A stretch of DNA of 64,000 nt from Acinetobacter sp. NIPH 2100. GTDB taxonomy: Bacteria > Pseudomonadota > Gammaproteobacteria > Pseudomonadales > Moraxellaceae. Within the stretch, counting starts at the first letter, position 1. The number at the start of each line of letters is the position of its first letter. The notes under the pieces are model-generated. The model ran no database searches. It was not told the DNA's origin and was given only the letters and a program-made list of their open reading frames with translations. The position numbers were made by a program, and so were the translations under genes. This document shows, piece by piece, positions 1 through 8,290 of this stretch. The stretch covers positions 2,412,262 through 2,476,261 of the forward strand of contig NZ_KB850224.1 in the NCBI RefSeq assembly GCF_000369805.1, written 5' to 3'.

Positions 1-342
1 CAGCCAACATGGGTATTTTCTAGTCGTAAACTCCCTTTAATTGAAGGTGCAAATATCCATTTTGTGCAAGGAGAAATCCCTCCTGTTTATTTTGAAATAG
101 AATCCATCATTGGGGACAAGAATATCTGGATTGTCGGCGGTGGAGAATTGGCTGGTCAGTTCTATGATGCAAATTTGCTTGATGAACTTATTATACAAAT
201 TGGTTCGGTTACGCTTGCAAAAGGAAAAGCGCTTTTCCCCCGAAGAGTATTAGCACCAACACTAAAACTAATCTCTGTTCATCAAATGGGTGAAGGTATG
301 GTTGAATTACATTATAGCGTTGATCGTAAAATAGGAGTTTGA
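1..342 (+). CDS. RibD C-terminal/DHFR-like reductase, 3' part only
   Basis: The reading frame is open from the first base of the window, so the N-terminal half lies outside; the GTG at 64 is internal. About 113 residues are visible. The motif WIVGGGELAGQF followed by a LDELIIQIG segment is typical of the C-terminal part of the RibD-C/dihydrofolate-reductase-like family of NADPH-dependent reductases. These are often stand-alone proteins of unknown substrate, so neither folate nor riboflavin synthesis should be assumed. It converges on the deaminase gene at 481. Confidence 0.75.
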   Translation, partial: QPTWVFSSRKLPLIEGANIHFVQGEIPPVYFEIESIIGDKNIWIVGGGELAGQFYDANLLDELIIQIGSVTLAKGKALFPRRVLAPTLKLISVHQMGEGMVELHYSVDRKIGV

Positions 343-382
343 TGCACAGAATTTTGGCACTTTAAACCACCTATTTTGCTTA

Positions 383-453
383 CCCTGAAAATATCTGTAG
401 AGCGAGTTTAAATACTCTCATTTAAACAGCCTGCACAAGAAATATTTACAGGG
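383..453. other. Nested inverted repeat between convergent genes
   Basis: A 12-base arm at 383-394 pairs with 442-453 with one mismatch, and inside it gtttaaa (406-412) pairs perfectly with tttaaac (421-427). It lies between two convergent genes, so a transcription end is the simplest role. There is no T-run after the stem, so it is not a classic intrinsic terminator. Confidence 0.3.
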
Positions 454-480
454 ATATGCTAAAAAATTAATCATATATGG

Positions 481-1935
481 CTAGGCTATTTTCGCCATAT
501 CCATACTTCGCTGTTGTAACAGCTTCACCGATTGCTTGGCTTGCCAAGCCAACTCCATCATATCCAGATCAGGAATCTGATCATTTTCCATCACCATTTC
601 CCCTGCTATAAACATGAATTTAATATGCGCCCGTCCACCACTCGCTACAGGTCCAATCGCCATATCATGCAAGCCAAAATAACGTGGATCATCCAATTGA
701 TACACAACCAAATCTGCCTGTTGCCCAACCTCAATTGTACCGACTTTATCAAGCCCTAAAATCTTAGCACCGCCAACAGTTCCCCAACGAATGATATCCT
801 CAATACTGGCGGCATCTGCCCCCCCTTCAAATTTTCCACCTTCATATAGTGGTGTAGCCAACATGCCCTTTCTGGCCCGTTGTAATAACCATGCCGCATG
901 GGTTTCAGACAACATATCTGCAGCCTCGTTGGAACCCGCCCCATCAACGCCAATCGAAATGGTCATGCCAGCCTGTTCCAGAGCAACAAGATCAGCTATG
1001 CCACTGCCCAAACGAGCATTACTCTGAGGACAATGCGCAATGCCTGTTTGCGTTTGACCCAACAACTGAATTTCTTCGGGTAATAATTTCACTAGATGCG
1101 CAAACCACACATCACTTCCGATCCAGTCCTGTTCCGCACAAAACTGCACTGGGGTCATGCCAAACTTAGCTTTGGCAGCATCCAGATAATCGACAGTTTC
1201 TGATAAATGGCTATGCATCCGAATCCCCAATTGTCTGGCGATTTTGGCACTTTCGAGTAATTGCGGTGCTGTGGTTGAATGCAAGGTTGAAGTCGGTGCC
1301 ATCACAATTTTTCGAAATGCATCTGAACTTGGTTGATGATATTGCTGCACCAAACGCTCAATATCCATCATATAGTCATCAAACTTTTCCGGACGTAATG
1401 CTTGCGGTAGCTCACTTTCTAAACCGCGTATGAGTGTTGCGCCTCCACGACACAGCACAAAGCGCATGCCCAATTTTTCGGCTTCATCAAATAAAATTGC
1501 TGCACCATCGAATGGCATCTTTGGCCAATACAAATAATGATGATCCGCTACCGTTGCACAACCTGAACGTAATAATTCAATCAAGCCAATACGCACAGCA
1601 ATCCGAAAAGTCGTTTCATCAAATGCGCCACGAAACCGATATGGTGTACTAGCAAGCCATGAGGTCAGGTTTTGATTTAAACCTTGTGGCTCACCCTTTA
1701 ATAAAGACTGAAATAAATGATGATGGGTATTCACCCATGCTGGGTAAATCACACAATCTTTGGCATCGATAATCTGCTCATCCGGCTGAGCGATTAACCG
1801 CCCTACTTCAGTAATATTACCTGATTGGATGCGGATATCCGTGGATGAACAACGCGCTGCATCACCAGTTAACCCAGTCAAAATGGCATGAGCATTTTGA
1901 ATTAAATAGCTTTGATTTAATTGCTTTGAACTCAT
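481..1935 (-). CDS. 8-oxoguanine deaminase (amidohydrolase family)
   Basis: Predicted cytoplasmic zinc amidohydrolase of 484 residues that converts 8-oxoguanine to urate and ammonia. Metal ligands are visible: H71/H73 in NTHHHLFQSL, H241/H243 in MHSHLSE, H280, H301 (AHCPQSNARLGSG) and D331 (GVDGAGSNE). The fold and motifs are those of the ATZ/TRZ group, so other aminohydrolase substrates are possible. The urate genes nearby favour 8-oxoguanine. It is the last gene of a four-gene leftward operon; its ATG overlaps the permease stop (ATGA), implying translational coupling. Its product, urate, is the substrate of HpxO encoded at 9212. Confidence 0.8.
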   Translation of the reverse strand: MSSKQLNQSYLIQNAHAILTGLTGDAARCSSTDIRIQSGNITEVGRLIAQPDEQIIDAKDCVIYPAWVNTHHHLFQSLLKGEPQGLNQNLTSWLASTPYRFRGAFDETTFRIAVRIGLIELLRSGCATVADHHYLYWPKMPFDGAAILFDEAEKLGMRFVLCRGGATLIRGLESELPQALRPEKFDDYMMDIERLVQQYHQPSSDAFRKIVMAPTSTLHSTTAPQLLESAKIARQLGIRMHSHLSETVDYLDAAKAKFGMTPVQFCAEQDWIGSDVWFAHLVKLLPEEIQLLGQTQTGIAHCPQSNARLGSGIADLVALEQAGMTISIGVDGAGSNEAADMLSETHAAWLLQRARKGMLATPLYEGGKFEGGADAASIEDIIRWGTVGGAKILGLDKVGTIEVGQQADLVVYQLDDPRYFGLHDMAIGPVASGGRAHIKFMFIAGEMVMENDQIPDLDMMELAWQAKQSVKLLQQRSMDMAKIA

Positions 1936-2726
1936 ACTTGTTCACTCTCATGCCATTTGCTTAAAAAGAAACGACTTAATAAGGACATCAACACAAATAA
2001 GCCCAGACCCGTGCAAGTAATTAGGAATAGTGCGGCAAACATTAGTGGTAAATCTAACTGGAAACCTGCTTGTAAGATTTGATAAGCCAAACCTGCACTG
2101 GTCCCACCCGCACCTGCAACAAACTCAGAAACCACAGCACCTATCAGCGCCAAACCACAGGAAATACGCAAACCACCAAAGAAATAAGGCAAAGCATTCG
2201 GTACACGTAAGCGCATCAAAATCTGCCAACGACTGGCTTTATTGATTTGGAAAAGATTGAGCAAGCCTTTATTGACACTACGCAAGCCCAAAGTGGTATT
2301 GGTCAGTATCGGAAAAACTGCGACTAACATGGCACACACCACCAACGCCAAAGTTGTATTTTGAATCCAGATAATGACCAAGGGTGCAATCGCGACAATC
2401 GGTGTCACCTGAAATAAAATGGCATACGGCATAAAACAAGCTTCAACCACGCGACTTTGTACAAATACAAAAGCGATCAATGTGCCAATCATCACAGCGC
2501 AAGCAAAAGCCAATAAGGTGATTTTTAAAGTCACCCATAAACTACTAAATAGCACACTGGACTGATTAATCAGTGCCATGACAATATCACTGGGTTTAGG
2601 TATGACATACACCGGCACTTCAAGTTGTTGAAAACTCAGTTGCCAAAACAGTAGGAAGATCAAACCGAGTCCCAATGGCGCGGCAATACGTTGTACAGTT
2701 GGATGTTGTAGCAATGGTTTAATCAT
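1932..2726 (-). CDS. ABC transporter permease (nitrate/sulfonate/pyrimidine-precursor type)
   Basis: Inner-membrane permease of about 264 residues with several hydrophobic helices and the BPD_transp_1 coupling region (EFVAGAGGTSAGLAYQI). I chose ATG 2726 (MIKPLLQHP) because GGAGGG sits 7 bases upstream; the longer frame starting at 2816 runs about 98 bases into the ATPase gene and has no such site. It overlaps the ATPase gene by 8 bases and the deaminase by 4. With the ATPase and binding protein it forms a complete importer of the SsuABC/ThiXYZ type. The cargo is probably a purine such as 8-oxoguanine or xanthine; this is inferred from the deaminase only. Confidence 0.85.
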   Translation of the reverse strand: MIKPLLQHPTVQRIAAPLGLGLIFLLFWQLSFQQLEVPVYVIPKPSDIVMALINQSSVLFSSLWVTLKITLLAFACAVMIGTLIAFVFVQSRVVEACFMPYAILFQVTPIVAIAPLVIIWIQNTTLALVVCAMLVAVFPILTNTTLGLRSVNKGLLNLFQINKASRWQILMRLRVPNALPYFFGGLRISCGLALIGAVVSEFVAGAGGTSAGLAYQILQAGFQLDLPLMFAALFLITCTGLGLFVLMSLLSRFFLSKWHESEQV

Positions 2727-3540
2727 GAGCATGCCCTCCACTTGCTTCAGCCAATAATTGCGATAGATGCGAACATTGTTGAATAAAGATGTCTGAGCTT
2801 CGGAAAGACTCGTCACGTTGATAGGGTCCTTTAATCTTCAGATCAGCCACCACACGCCCAGGTCGTGCGCCCATCACAATGACCCGTGAAGACAGATATA
2901 CCGCTTCATAAATACTATGGGTCACAAACACCACTGTAAGATCTCGTTCTGACCATAATTGACGAATATCACTATCCAGTTTATGGCGGGTAAACTCATC
3001 CAATGCGCCAAAGGGTTCATCCATCAACAATAAATCAGGTTCTGTCACTAAGGCTCTGGCCAAAGAGGCACGCATTTGCATGCCACCTGAAAGTTCACGC
3101 GAATAAGCCGTGCTGAATTTTTCTAAACCAACGGCTTTTAAAGCAGCTTGGACTTTGGGCGTACTGGTTGATTTGGCAATATGCTGTAAATCCAAAGGTA
3201 AACGCACATTGTCCTCAATATTGGCCCACGGCATGAGCGTAGCTTCCTGAAACACCATGGCCATTTTGCATTGCGATTGAATATCAACTTTACCATTCCA
3301 ACGCACTAACCCAGCAGAAGGTTGTTCCAGATCGGCAAACATTTTCAGCAAGGTGCTTTTACCGCAACCCGATGGTCCCAATAATGAAATAATCTCGCCG
3401 CGTGCAATATTTAAATCCAGTCGTTGTAAGGCATTGGTACCATTGGGATAGGTTTTTTCAACCCCTCTAGCCATGATCATTGGCGTAATAAAGTTCGAAG
3501 ATTCTTGTATTGGTATCTCAATTGATAAAGCAGAATTCAT
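2719..3540 (-). CDS. ABC transporter ATP-binding protein
   Basis: ATPase of 273 residues energising the importer encoded by its neighbours. Walker A GPSGCGKS (55-62), Q-loop VFQEATLMPW, signature LSGGMQ (150-155), Walker B LLLMDE (170-175) followed by the D-loop, and switch H208 are all intact. It resembles SsuB/TauB/NrtD-type ATPases. A good ribosome site (AAGGGG) precedes the ATG. It follows the binding-protein gene by 64 bases and overlaps the permease. Confidence 0.9.
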   Translation of the reverse strand: MNSALSIEIPIQESSNFITPMIMARGVEKTYPNGTNALQRLDLNIARGEIISLLGPSGCGKSTLLKMFADLEQPSAGLVRWNGKVDIQSQCKMAMVFQEATLMPWANIEDNVRLPLDLQHIAKSTSTPKVQAALKAVGLEKFSTAYSRELSGGMQMRASLARALVTEPDLLLMDEPFGALDEFTRHKLDSDIRQLWSERDLTVVFVTHSIYEAVYLSSRVIVMGARPGRVVADLKIKGPYQRDESFRSSDIFIQQCSHLSQLLAEASGGHAHD

Positions 3541-3604
3541 GTGGTTTCCCCTTGATGCGGATGCGCTATTTTGTTAACCCTTCAACCATGATTTAGAGCT
3601 AAGA

Positions 3605-4597
3605 TTATTTGCTAGCTTTAATAAATTGCGTGGTATAAGCAGTTTTCCAATTGGTTTGAGCTTTGATTAAGCCTGCGTTCACCATAAAATCTCGCGTTGC
3701 TTTCCAACGTGTATCCGTCATAACACCAATGCCTTGGGCCTTGGCATCTCCACCATCAATCAATTTCAATTTGCGCATTTGCCCGACCGCAAAAGTCAGC
3801 AGTTCATCATTCATATTCGGATTTTCTTTTTTAATGATGCTATTGCCCAAGCGTGGATCAGCCAAATAGTTTTTCCACCCCTCCATCGAAGCTTGGACAA
3901 AACGGCGCAGCACCTCTGGTTTGTTTTGAATGACATCATTGCGGGTCACTAAAATTCCGCCATAAGCTGGATAACCTGCATCAGCAAATAAAAAGAAATT
4001 ACTTGATGGTTCTGCTTTTTTGGCCTGAAAGACTTCAGAGGTCGCATAGGCTTGTTGCACGACATTTTTGCCTGCTAAAAAAGGCTGCATATTGAAGGTA
4101 TATGGACGTGCCTGTGCAGCATCTAATTTATATTTTCCCTTTAACCAAGGCCACCAGCTTGCTTGCCCACTGGTCGAAACAAGAATGGTTTTGCCTTTGA
4201 GATCGGCCAAAGACTTTACATCGCTGTGAGTGAGCACGCCTTGTGGATCAAATTGAAATGGTGCTGCCACCGCTTTGATGGGAAAGTTGCTTTCGATGCC
4301 TTTTAAGACCTGTAGGTCATAATTAATAATAATGTCGGCACGCTTTGATAATAATAAGGTCATGTTATTGACCTGTGGCCCACCGATTTTAATATCAACA
4401 TCTAGCCCGTATTTTTTATAAATTCCTTGTGCCAGTGCTTGGTAATATCCCCCTTGCTCAGCTTGTGCAAACCATGTGGTTTGTAAAACAAGTTTATCAG
4501 CTGCATCACTGGTTGAACTAAGAACTATTCCTAAACCCAATAACGTGCTTGCGATAATAGTACGTCGCCCTTTGCCTACATAGTGCTGAATATTCAT
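3605..4597 (-). CDS. NMT1/ThiY-type ABC transporter substrate-binding protein
   Basis: Periplasmic solute-binding protein of 330 residues. The N-terminus has positive charges (KGRR), a hydrophobic stretch and an SDAADKL signal-peptidase-like boundary near residue 33. The mature part (TTWFAQAEQGGYYQALAQGIYKKYGLDVDI) is the NMT1/SsuA/ThiY fold, whose known ligands include pyrimidine precursors, sulfonates and purines. It is the first gene of the leftward operon with the ATPase, permease and 8-oxoguanine deaminase. The long leader upstream carries strong hairpins, one of which covers the ribosome site AGGGG. Confidence 0.85.
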   Translation of the reverse strand: MNIQHYVGKGRRTIIASTLLGLGIVLSSTSDAADKLVLQTTWFAQAEQGGYYQALAQGIYKKYGLDVDIKIGGPQVNNMTLLLSKRADIIINYDLQVLKGIESNFPIKAVAAPFQFDPQGVLTHSDVKSLADLKGKTILVSTSGQASWWPWLKGKYKLDAAQARPYTFNMQPFLAGKNVVQQAYATSEVFQAKKAEPSSNFFLFADAGYPAYGGILVTRNDVIQNKPEVLRRFVQASMEGWKNYLADPRLGNSIIKKENPNMNDELLTFAVGQMRKLKLIDGGDAKAQGIGVMTDTRWKATRDFMVNAGLIKAQTNWKTAYTTQFIKASK

Positions 4598-4603
4598 AAG
4601 TAA

Positions 4604-4651
4604 GACCCCTAAATCTGTATGGATTCATCTTGCTATTCTTTTTAGGGGGTC
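4604..4651 (-). promoter_or_regulatory. Hairpin that masks the ribosome site of the binding-protein gene
   Basis: The bases at 4604-4613 pair with 4641-4651 (10 base pairs with one extra base on the distal arm). The near arm contains the AGGGG Shine-Dalgarno located 8 bases before the ATG at 4597. Forming this stem would hide the ribosome site, which is a common output device of translational riboswitches. The pairing is seen directly; control of translation is inferred. Confidence 0.55.
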
Positions 4652-4680
4652 AATCAATGTATAAGCTACACATTTCTCTC

Positions 4681-4760
4681 AAAACCAAATCAATTGGCTT
4701 TGTCCCCAAAAGAGGAACAGCAAACGCTGTAGAGCAATGTCCCGTGTGTTCACAACACAC
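4681..4760 (-). promoter_or_regulatory. Structured leader RNA of the purine ABC operon, candidate NMT1/xanthine-type riboswitch
   Basis: Read on the minus strand, four local stems follow each other: a perfect 7-bp stem (4760-4744), the segment GGGACATTGCTC (4743-4732), a 5-bp stem ACAGC/GCTGT (4730-4717), a 5-bp stem (4716-4703) and a further weak stem ending in TTTT (about 4702-4681). A ribosome-site hairpin lies downstream. The NMT1-motif RNA, which senses xanthine and urate, is known upstream of NMT1-domain transporter genes in Proteobacteria. I cannot align to its consensus here, so the class is a proposal based on gene context. Confidence 0.4.
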
Positions 4761-5107
4761 TGACCGCTTATACTCAGTAATGATTTAGCAAGCTCTGTGC
4801 CAAGATTGATTTCATCATATTTTTCATTGTCATAATCTAGATTGGATTTATTTTTATTGGTTCTTAGCTAAAGCATCTGGATTGATTTTTCAATTTTGTG
4901 CGCAATCAAAAATGAAATTGAATATTAAATGCACTGTTTTAAAACAAACTTATGCCCAGCAATGAATCATTTGTACGTTGATGGAAAGAAAACCATTTAT
5001 GAACCTTAGAACTTATCTGTGTACTCTTTCATTTTTATTCATTTATAAACTGGTATAAAAAATGCTTATAACTTTATGTCAGAGTAGAAGCGTTCAGCAT
5101 AGTTAGT

Positions 5108-5197
5108 CACATCGACTGTTATGTGGGTCATTGCTCAGAAATCAGCTCACTTTTTTCTACCAAGCTTTCTCTTATGGAAAAAGTGTAGCTCTTTTTT
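5108..5197 (+). promoter_or_regulatory. Oxygenase leader: hairpin, shared motif, then intrinsic terminator
   Basis: CACAT (5108-5112) pairs with ATGTG (5121-5125). It is followed directly by GGGTCATTGCTC (5125-5136), 11 of 12 bases identical to the segment in the divergent leader, where it also follows a hairpin. Next, 5144-5155 pairs with 5178-5190 (12 pairs, one bulge), followed by CTTTTTT (5191-5197). This terminator lies upstream of the start codon at 5266, the arrangement expected for attenuation or a riboswitch. Ligand and class are not shown by the sequence. Confidence 0.5.
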
Positions 5198-5265
5198 GAA
5201 TGTGGCCCGTCTCTTTCAATCTATTTGATTGGGTCACGGTTTATCCAAAAGATGAGGTTGAAAAT

Positions 5266-6279
5266 ATGAATAGCGCCAACATGACTGCATTAGCGGAAAA
5301 TGACTACAGCTTAGAAGAACTGCAAAAAGAAGCCCGTATGGGAGCTTTGGGTCAAGAAACCTTTGAACGCGAAGTTCGGGTGATTGATTTATCTGACTTT
5401 GAACAACGTAAGTATGAAATAGCAGAGCAGCTTTGGGCCGCTGCTACAGATATTGGTTTTTTTCAGGTCTCGCATCATGGTATTCCACTTGAGCAGATCC
5501 AAACTGCATTTGACATGACACAACAGTTTTTTGCTCTACCTGAACCTGTCAAAGCACACTACCCGCTGAACCGAAATGCAGGTTGGGAAAGTAAGGCTCA
5601 GGTTCGTCCATCAACAAGCACACCAGACCAGAAAGAATCCTATCAAATCACCCGCCCACGTATGGACGGGCTTTATCCAACCGAACAAGAGCTGCCTGAC
5701 TTCAAAAATACCATGTTGGAGTTTGAACAAGCATGTTGGCAAGTCGGTATGAAAATACTGTCCTGCTTTGCTTATAAACTAGGCTTTGCCGATAACTTCT
5801 TTAACCTTGCTCATGACCCAGAGCAAGACAGCTATCAAAGTACCTTAAGAATGCTGCACTACTATGCCATTGATCCTGTTTTAAAAGATCAATTGGGGTT
5901 ATGGCGTGCAGGTGCGCATACCGATTTTGATTGTTTAACACTTCTGTTCCAACGTAAAGGACAAGGTGGCCTGCAAGTGTGCCCAGGTAAAGATATGGAG
6001 CAACAACAATGGACCAGTATCGAACCACGGGATGATGTGATTACCTGCAATATCGGCGATATGTTGATGCGTTGGAGTGATGATCAATTGCCTTCTAACT
6101 TCCATCGTGTCAAAAATCCAGAAGCAGATGAATATCAAGGGGCACGTTATAGTTTGGCCTTCTTTTGCCAAGCCAATGAAGATGTGGTAATTGAAAGCCC
6201 ACAACAGAAATATCCAGCAATCACAGCCAAAGAATATTTAAAACAAAGAATTAGTGCGAACTTTAAAGGAAAATACTAA
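5266..6279 (+). CDS. 2-oxoglutarate/Fe(II)-dependent oxygenase, isopenicillin N synthase-like
   Basis: Cytoplasmic non-haem iron oxygenase of 337 residues. Iron ligands are H218 and D220 (GAHTDFD) and H280 (NFHRV); R294/S296 (RYSLAFF) would bind the 2-oxoglutarate carboxylate. The N-terminal DIOX_N region (GFFQVSHHG) is present. I chose ATG 5266 with GAGG upstream instead of the frame start at 5200, which has no ribosome site and a leader-like composition. Its place between purine transport and urate breakdown suggests a purine or ureide substrate, but I do not recognise a characterised orthologue. Transcription must pass an intrinsic terminator in the leader. Confidence 0.85.
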   Translation: MNSANMTALAENDYSLEELQKEARMGALGQETFEREVRVIDLSDFEQRKYEIAEQLWAAATDIGFFQVSHHGIPLEQIQTAFDMTQQFFALPEPVKAHYPLNRNAGWESKAQVRPSTSTPDQKESYQITRPRMDGLYPTEQELPDFKNTMLEFEQACWQVGMKILSCFAYKLGFADNFFNLAHDPEQDSYQSTLRMLHYYAIDPVLKDQLGLWRAGAHTDFDCLTLLFQRKGQGGLQVCPGKDMEQQQWTSIEPRDDVITCNIGDMLMRWSDDQLPSNFHRVKNPEADEYQGARYSLAFFCQANEDVVIESPQQKYPAITAKEYLKQRISANFKGKY

Positions 6280-6285
6280 AACTAC

Positions 6286-6324
6286 TTAGTACAGTCATAG
6301 ATTCACAATCTCTGACTGTACTAA
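6286..6324. terminator. Shared inverted repeat between oxygenase and allA
   Basis: A perfect 12-bp repeat (6286-6297 with 6313-6324) encloses a 15-base loop and overlaps the last codons of allA. It lies between convergent genes. The flanking T-runs are weak, so termination is likely but not certain. Confidence 0.5.
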
Positions 6325-6837
6325 AACCTCAGTGATCCAGCACGGTTGAGATAAATGATGGATATCACAATTACTACCGCTACCAATCCGATCTACGACT
6401 AAAAAATCACTATCTGCTTCTAAAGTAATTAATGGGTGGTGCCATACCCCTTGATGATAGGTAATTCCCTGCTGTCCATTGCTGATAAAAGCATAGATCT
6501 GTTGTTCATCTGGTTGTCTCTGATCCAAAGGCAATGCCACAACAATAAGGAATTTTTGTTGCTGCAATGGAATAAAAGACTGAGAACCATAAGGATGTCG
6601 TTCTAACATCTCAATCTGAAATGGAATCTGTGTTGCAAATAAATTATGAAAAATACTCATCCCTACTGCTACATTCTCTCCTGAAACTTGTGCCAGTGAT
6701 AACGCATGGTAACGTTCGGTAAGCCCTTGATTGATTGAAATCATATCATCACGATTCTTCTCAATCACATCACCAAAGGGCACAAAACTCTCTTTGGTTA
6801 AAGGTCGAATTTCAATATTATTTTCATACATAGACAT
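6295..6837 (-). CDS. allA: Ureidoglycolate lyase
   Basis: Cytoplasmic enzyme of 180 residues that splits ureidoglycolate into glyoxylate and urea, the last step of allantoate breakdown. The core GVWHHPLITLEADSDFLVVDR is the characteristic AllA segment, and IRPLTKESFVPFGDVI is the usual N-terminus. The start may be ATG 6837 or ATG 6831; AAAGAG is better spaced for the second. Allantoicase, which makes its substrate, is encoded 284 bases upstream on the same strand, with a structured spacer between them. Confidence 0.9.
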   Translation of the reverse strand: MSMYENNIEIRPLTKESFVPFGDVIEKNRDDMISINQGLTERYHALSLAQVSGENVAVGMSIFHNLFATQIPFQIEMLERHPYGSQSFIPLQQQKFLIVVALPLDQRQPDEQQIYAFISNGQQGITYHQGVWHHPLITLEADSDFLVVDRIGSGSNCDIHHLSQPCWITEVLVQSEIVNL

Positions 6838-6911
6838 TCTCTTTAATACAAAGAAATATCAGCTCAAATCTCACTTATCCAAATGAAAATTATAGTAATA
6901 TTTCACTATCG

Positions 6912-7036
6912 TGGTTGGCGGCATAGATGCTGCCTGTTTGACTGTGGTATCAAGGACGTACTATCAGCCAACGAGCAGCGGCTAAAGCTGCGAAAAATTT
7001 TTGCCTTGCGCTGTTTCACAGCTCATCATCCTTGAA
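6912..7036. repeat. GC-richer structured intergenic element between allA and alc
   Basis: Within AT-rich surroundings this block contains several nested inverted repeats: gttggc/gccaac, ggcggcat/atgctgcc (one mismatch), gcagc/gctgc and tcaagga/tccttga. No reading frame is present. The composition and folding suggest a dispersed intergenic repeat or a structured RNA in the alc-allA messenger. Whether it occurs elsewhere in the genome cannot be judged from one window. Confidence 0.35.
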
Positions 7037-7121
7037 AAGTAAAATAACACCTATATAAAAATCAGCTTATAAACAGCCAGTTTATGAGATCATACAAGCG
7101 TACTAAATAATATAATTTAAC

Positions 7122-8126
7122 TTATTCAACTACTTTCCCCCATAAACGAATCCTGCTAATGCCGCCATCTGGAATCATATTGAGGCGGATATAATTCACT
7201 TTTTGCTGCCCAAGCACTTCCGCAACGTATTCATGAATATTATCCATCGTCAAAGGCTGCTGTTCCAATAAAAAAGGCCAAAACATACTCTGTGGAATCA
7301 GCTGTGCATCTGTTGCATTTTCAACATAAGCAGCCTGAATCGAACAAAATGCAGGAAAATTGCCTTTAAAATAGGCAGTATCCACTTCAATTTTTTCAAT
7401 CTGCCCAGTTTGCCCTAAGGCAATAATGCACCAATCAAACCCTGGTGCACGACGACGTTTGGTCTCCCAACCATCGCCCATATTTAAGCCACGGTCTGGG
7501 CTCAGTAGATTATTGGGATGCCCAAAATGCGCATCACTAAATGCCACAATACGACCACCATTTTTTAACCCAATCAGATCAATCTGCTGAGTGGTATCCA
7601 CATGGTCAACCACGACTCGACCATAAACTCTTAAACGTGCAATCCCACCATCAGGAAAAATATTAATGCGAATATGAGTCACCGTCTGTGCGGCACAATC
7701 AAAAAAATGATGCTGATCTGGTGATAACACCGAATTTTCTAATAAAGGTGTCCATTCCACATCATCCAGTTCATTATCTGGTGCATAACAACCTTCAATC
7801 GATGCAGATGCTGGATAGTTCCCTGTAAAGAATGAAGTATCAATGTCAAAACCAGATATCATTCCAGTGACACCTAAATGAACAATACACCAGTCATAGC
7901 CAGCTTCACGCTTACGCCGCGTTTCCCAACCATCCATCCATTTACCGTGATCATCATATTTCCCTTCGATAAATTGAGCTGGCGTGCTTTGTAACATTCG
8001 TGCAGCTTCTGCAAAAAACTCATCAGAACAGCTCACAATACTTGCACCGATTCTGGCATCAGCGAGATTGGTTAATGTTTGCAAATGGCTCGGTAAGGAT
8101 ACGGCTTTGGCAATATGCACTGTCAT
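7122..8126 (-). CDS. alc: Allantoicase
   Basis: Enzyme of 334 residues that hydrolyses allantoate to ureidoglycolate and urea. The protein is a clear internal duplication: WETRRKREAGYDWCIVHLG near residue 70 recurs as WETKRRRAPGFDWCIIALG near residue 220, and each half ends with a DGGIARLRVYG/DGGISRIRLWG motif, as in the two-domain allantoicase family. AGGA lies 7 bases before the ATG. It is divergent from the GntR regulator, and a FadR-type operator sits in the shared promoter region. Allantoate must come from an allantoinase that is not encoded in this window. Confidence 0.93.
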   Translation of the reverse strand: MTVHIAKAVSLPSHLQTLTNLADARIGASIVSCSDEFFAEAARMLQSTPAQFIEGKYDDHGKWMDGWETRRKREAGYDWCIVHLGVTGMISGFDIDTSFFTGNYPASASIEGCYAPDNELDDVEWTPLLENSVLSPDQHHFFDCAAQTVTHIRINIFPDGGIARLRVYGRVVVDHVDTTQQIDLIGLKNGGRIVAFSDAHFGHPNNLLSPDRGLNMGDGWETKRRRAPGFDWCIIALGQTGQIEKIEVDTAYFKGNFPAFCSIQAAYVENATDAQLIPQSMFWPFLLEQQPLTMDNIHEYVAEVLGQQKVNYIRLNMIPDGGISRIRLWGKVVE

Positions 8127-8176
8127 TGATCATTCCTGAAGATTTCATTTCTATTCTATTATGCAAGATCCAGTCC

Positions 8177-8193
8177 AACTGGTCTGACCTGTT
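8177..8193. promoter_or_regulatory. FadR-type operator, alc/gntR promoter region
   Basis: The bases read AACTGGTCTGACCTGTT, which differs by one position from a perfect palindrome of the FadR-subfamily type (CTGGTCNGACCAG core). It is centred between the divergent starts of alc and the GntR gene, so it could control both. Two related sites lie at 9120 and 14241. Confidence 0.65.
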
Positions 8194-8290
8194 GTGAAAA
8201 ATATAGCTATATTTAATCAAGAGCGCCAACAAAAAGATAAATTTTGTGTAGAATCAAACTGTTTATTTTTATATTTAGGCTGCGTTGTCT

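Larger units (their letters stand above)
4598..5265. other. Divergent regulatory region between ABC operon and oxygenase
   Basis: No gene is visible in this stretch of about 670 bases. It must hold two divergent promoters. Both flanks contain structured leader elements listed separately; the middle is AT-rich without a recognisable protein. I did not find a full FadR-type operator here, only the half-like aactggtat near 5050. Confidence 0.6.

Noticed and set aside
2727..2816. Longer N-terminus for the ABC permease
   Set aside because: It lies inside the ATPase gene, and the well-placed GGAGGG supports ATG 2726.
5200..5265. 22-residue N-terminal extension of the oxygenase
   Set aside because: It has no ribosome site and follows a terminator hairpin directly; GAGG supports ATG 5266.
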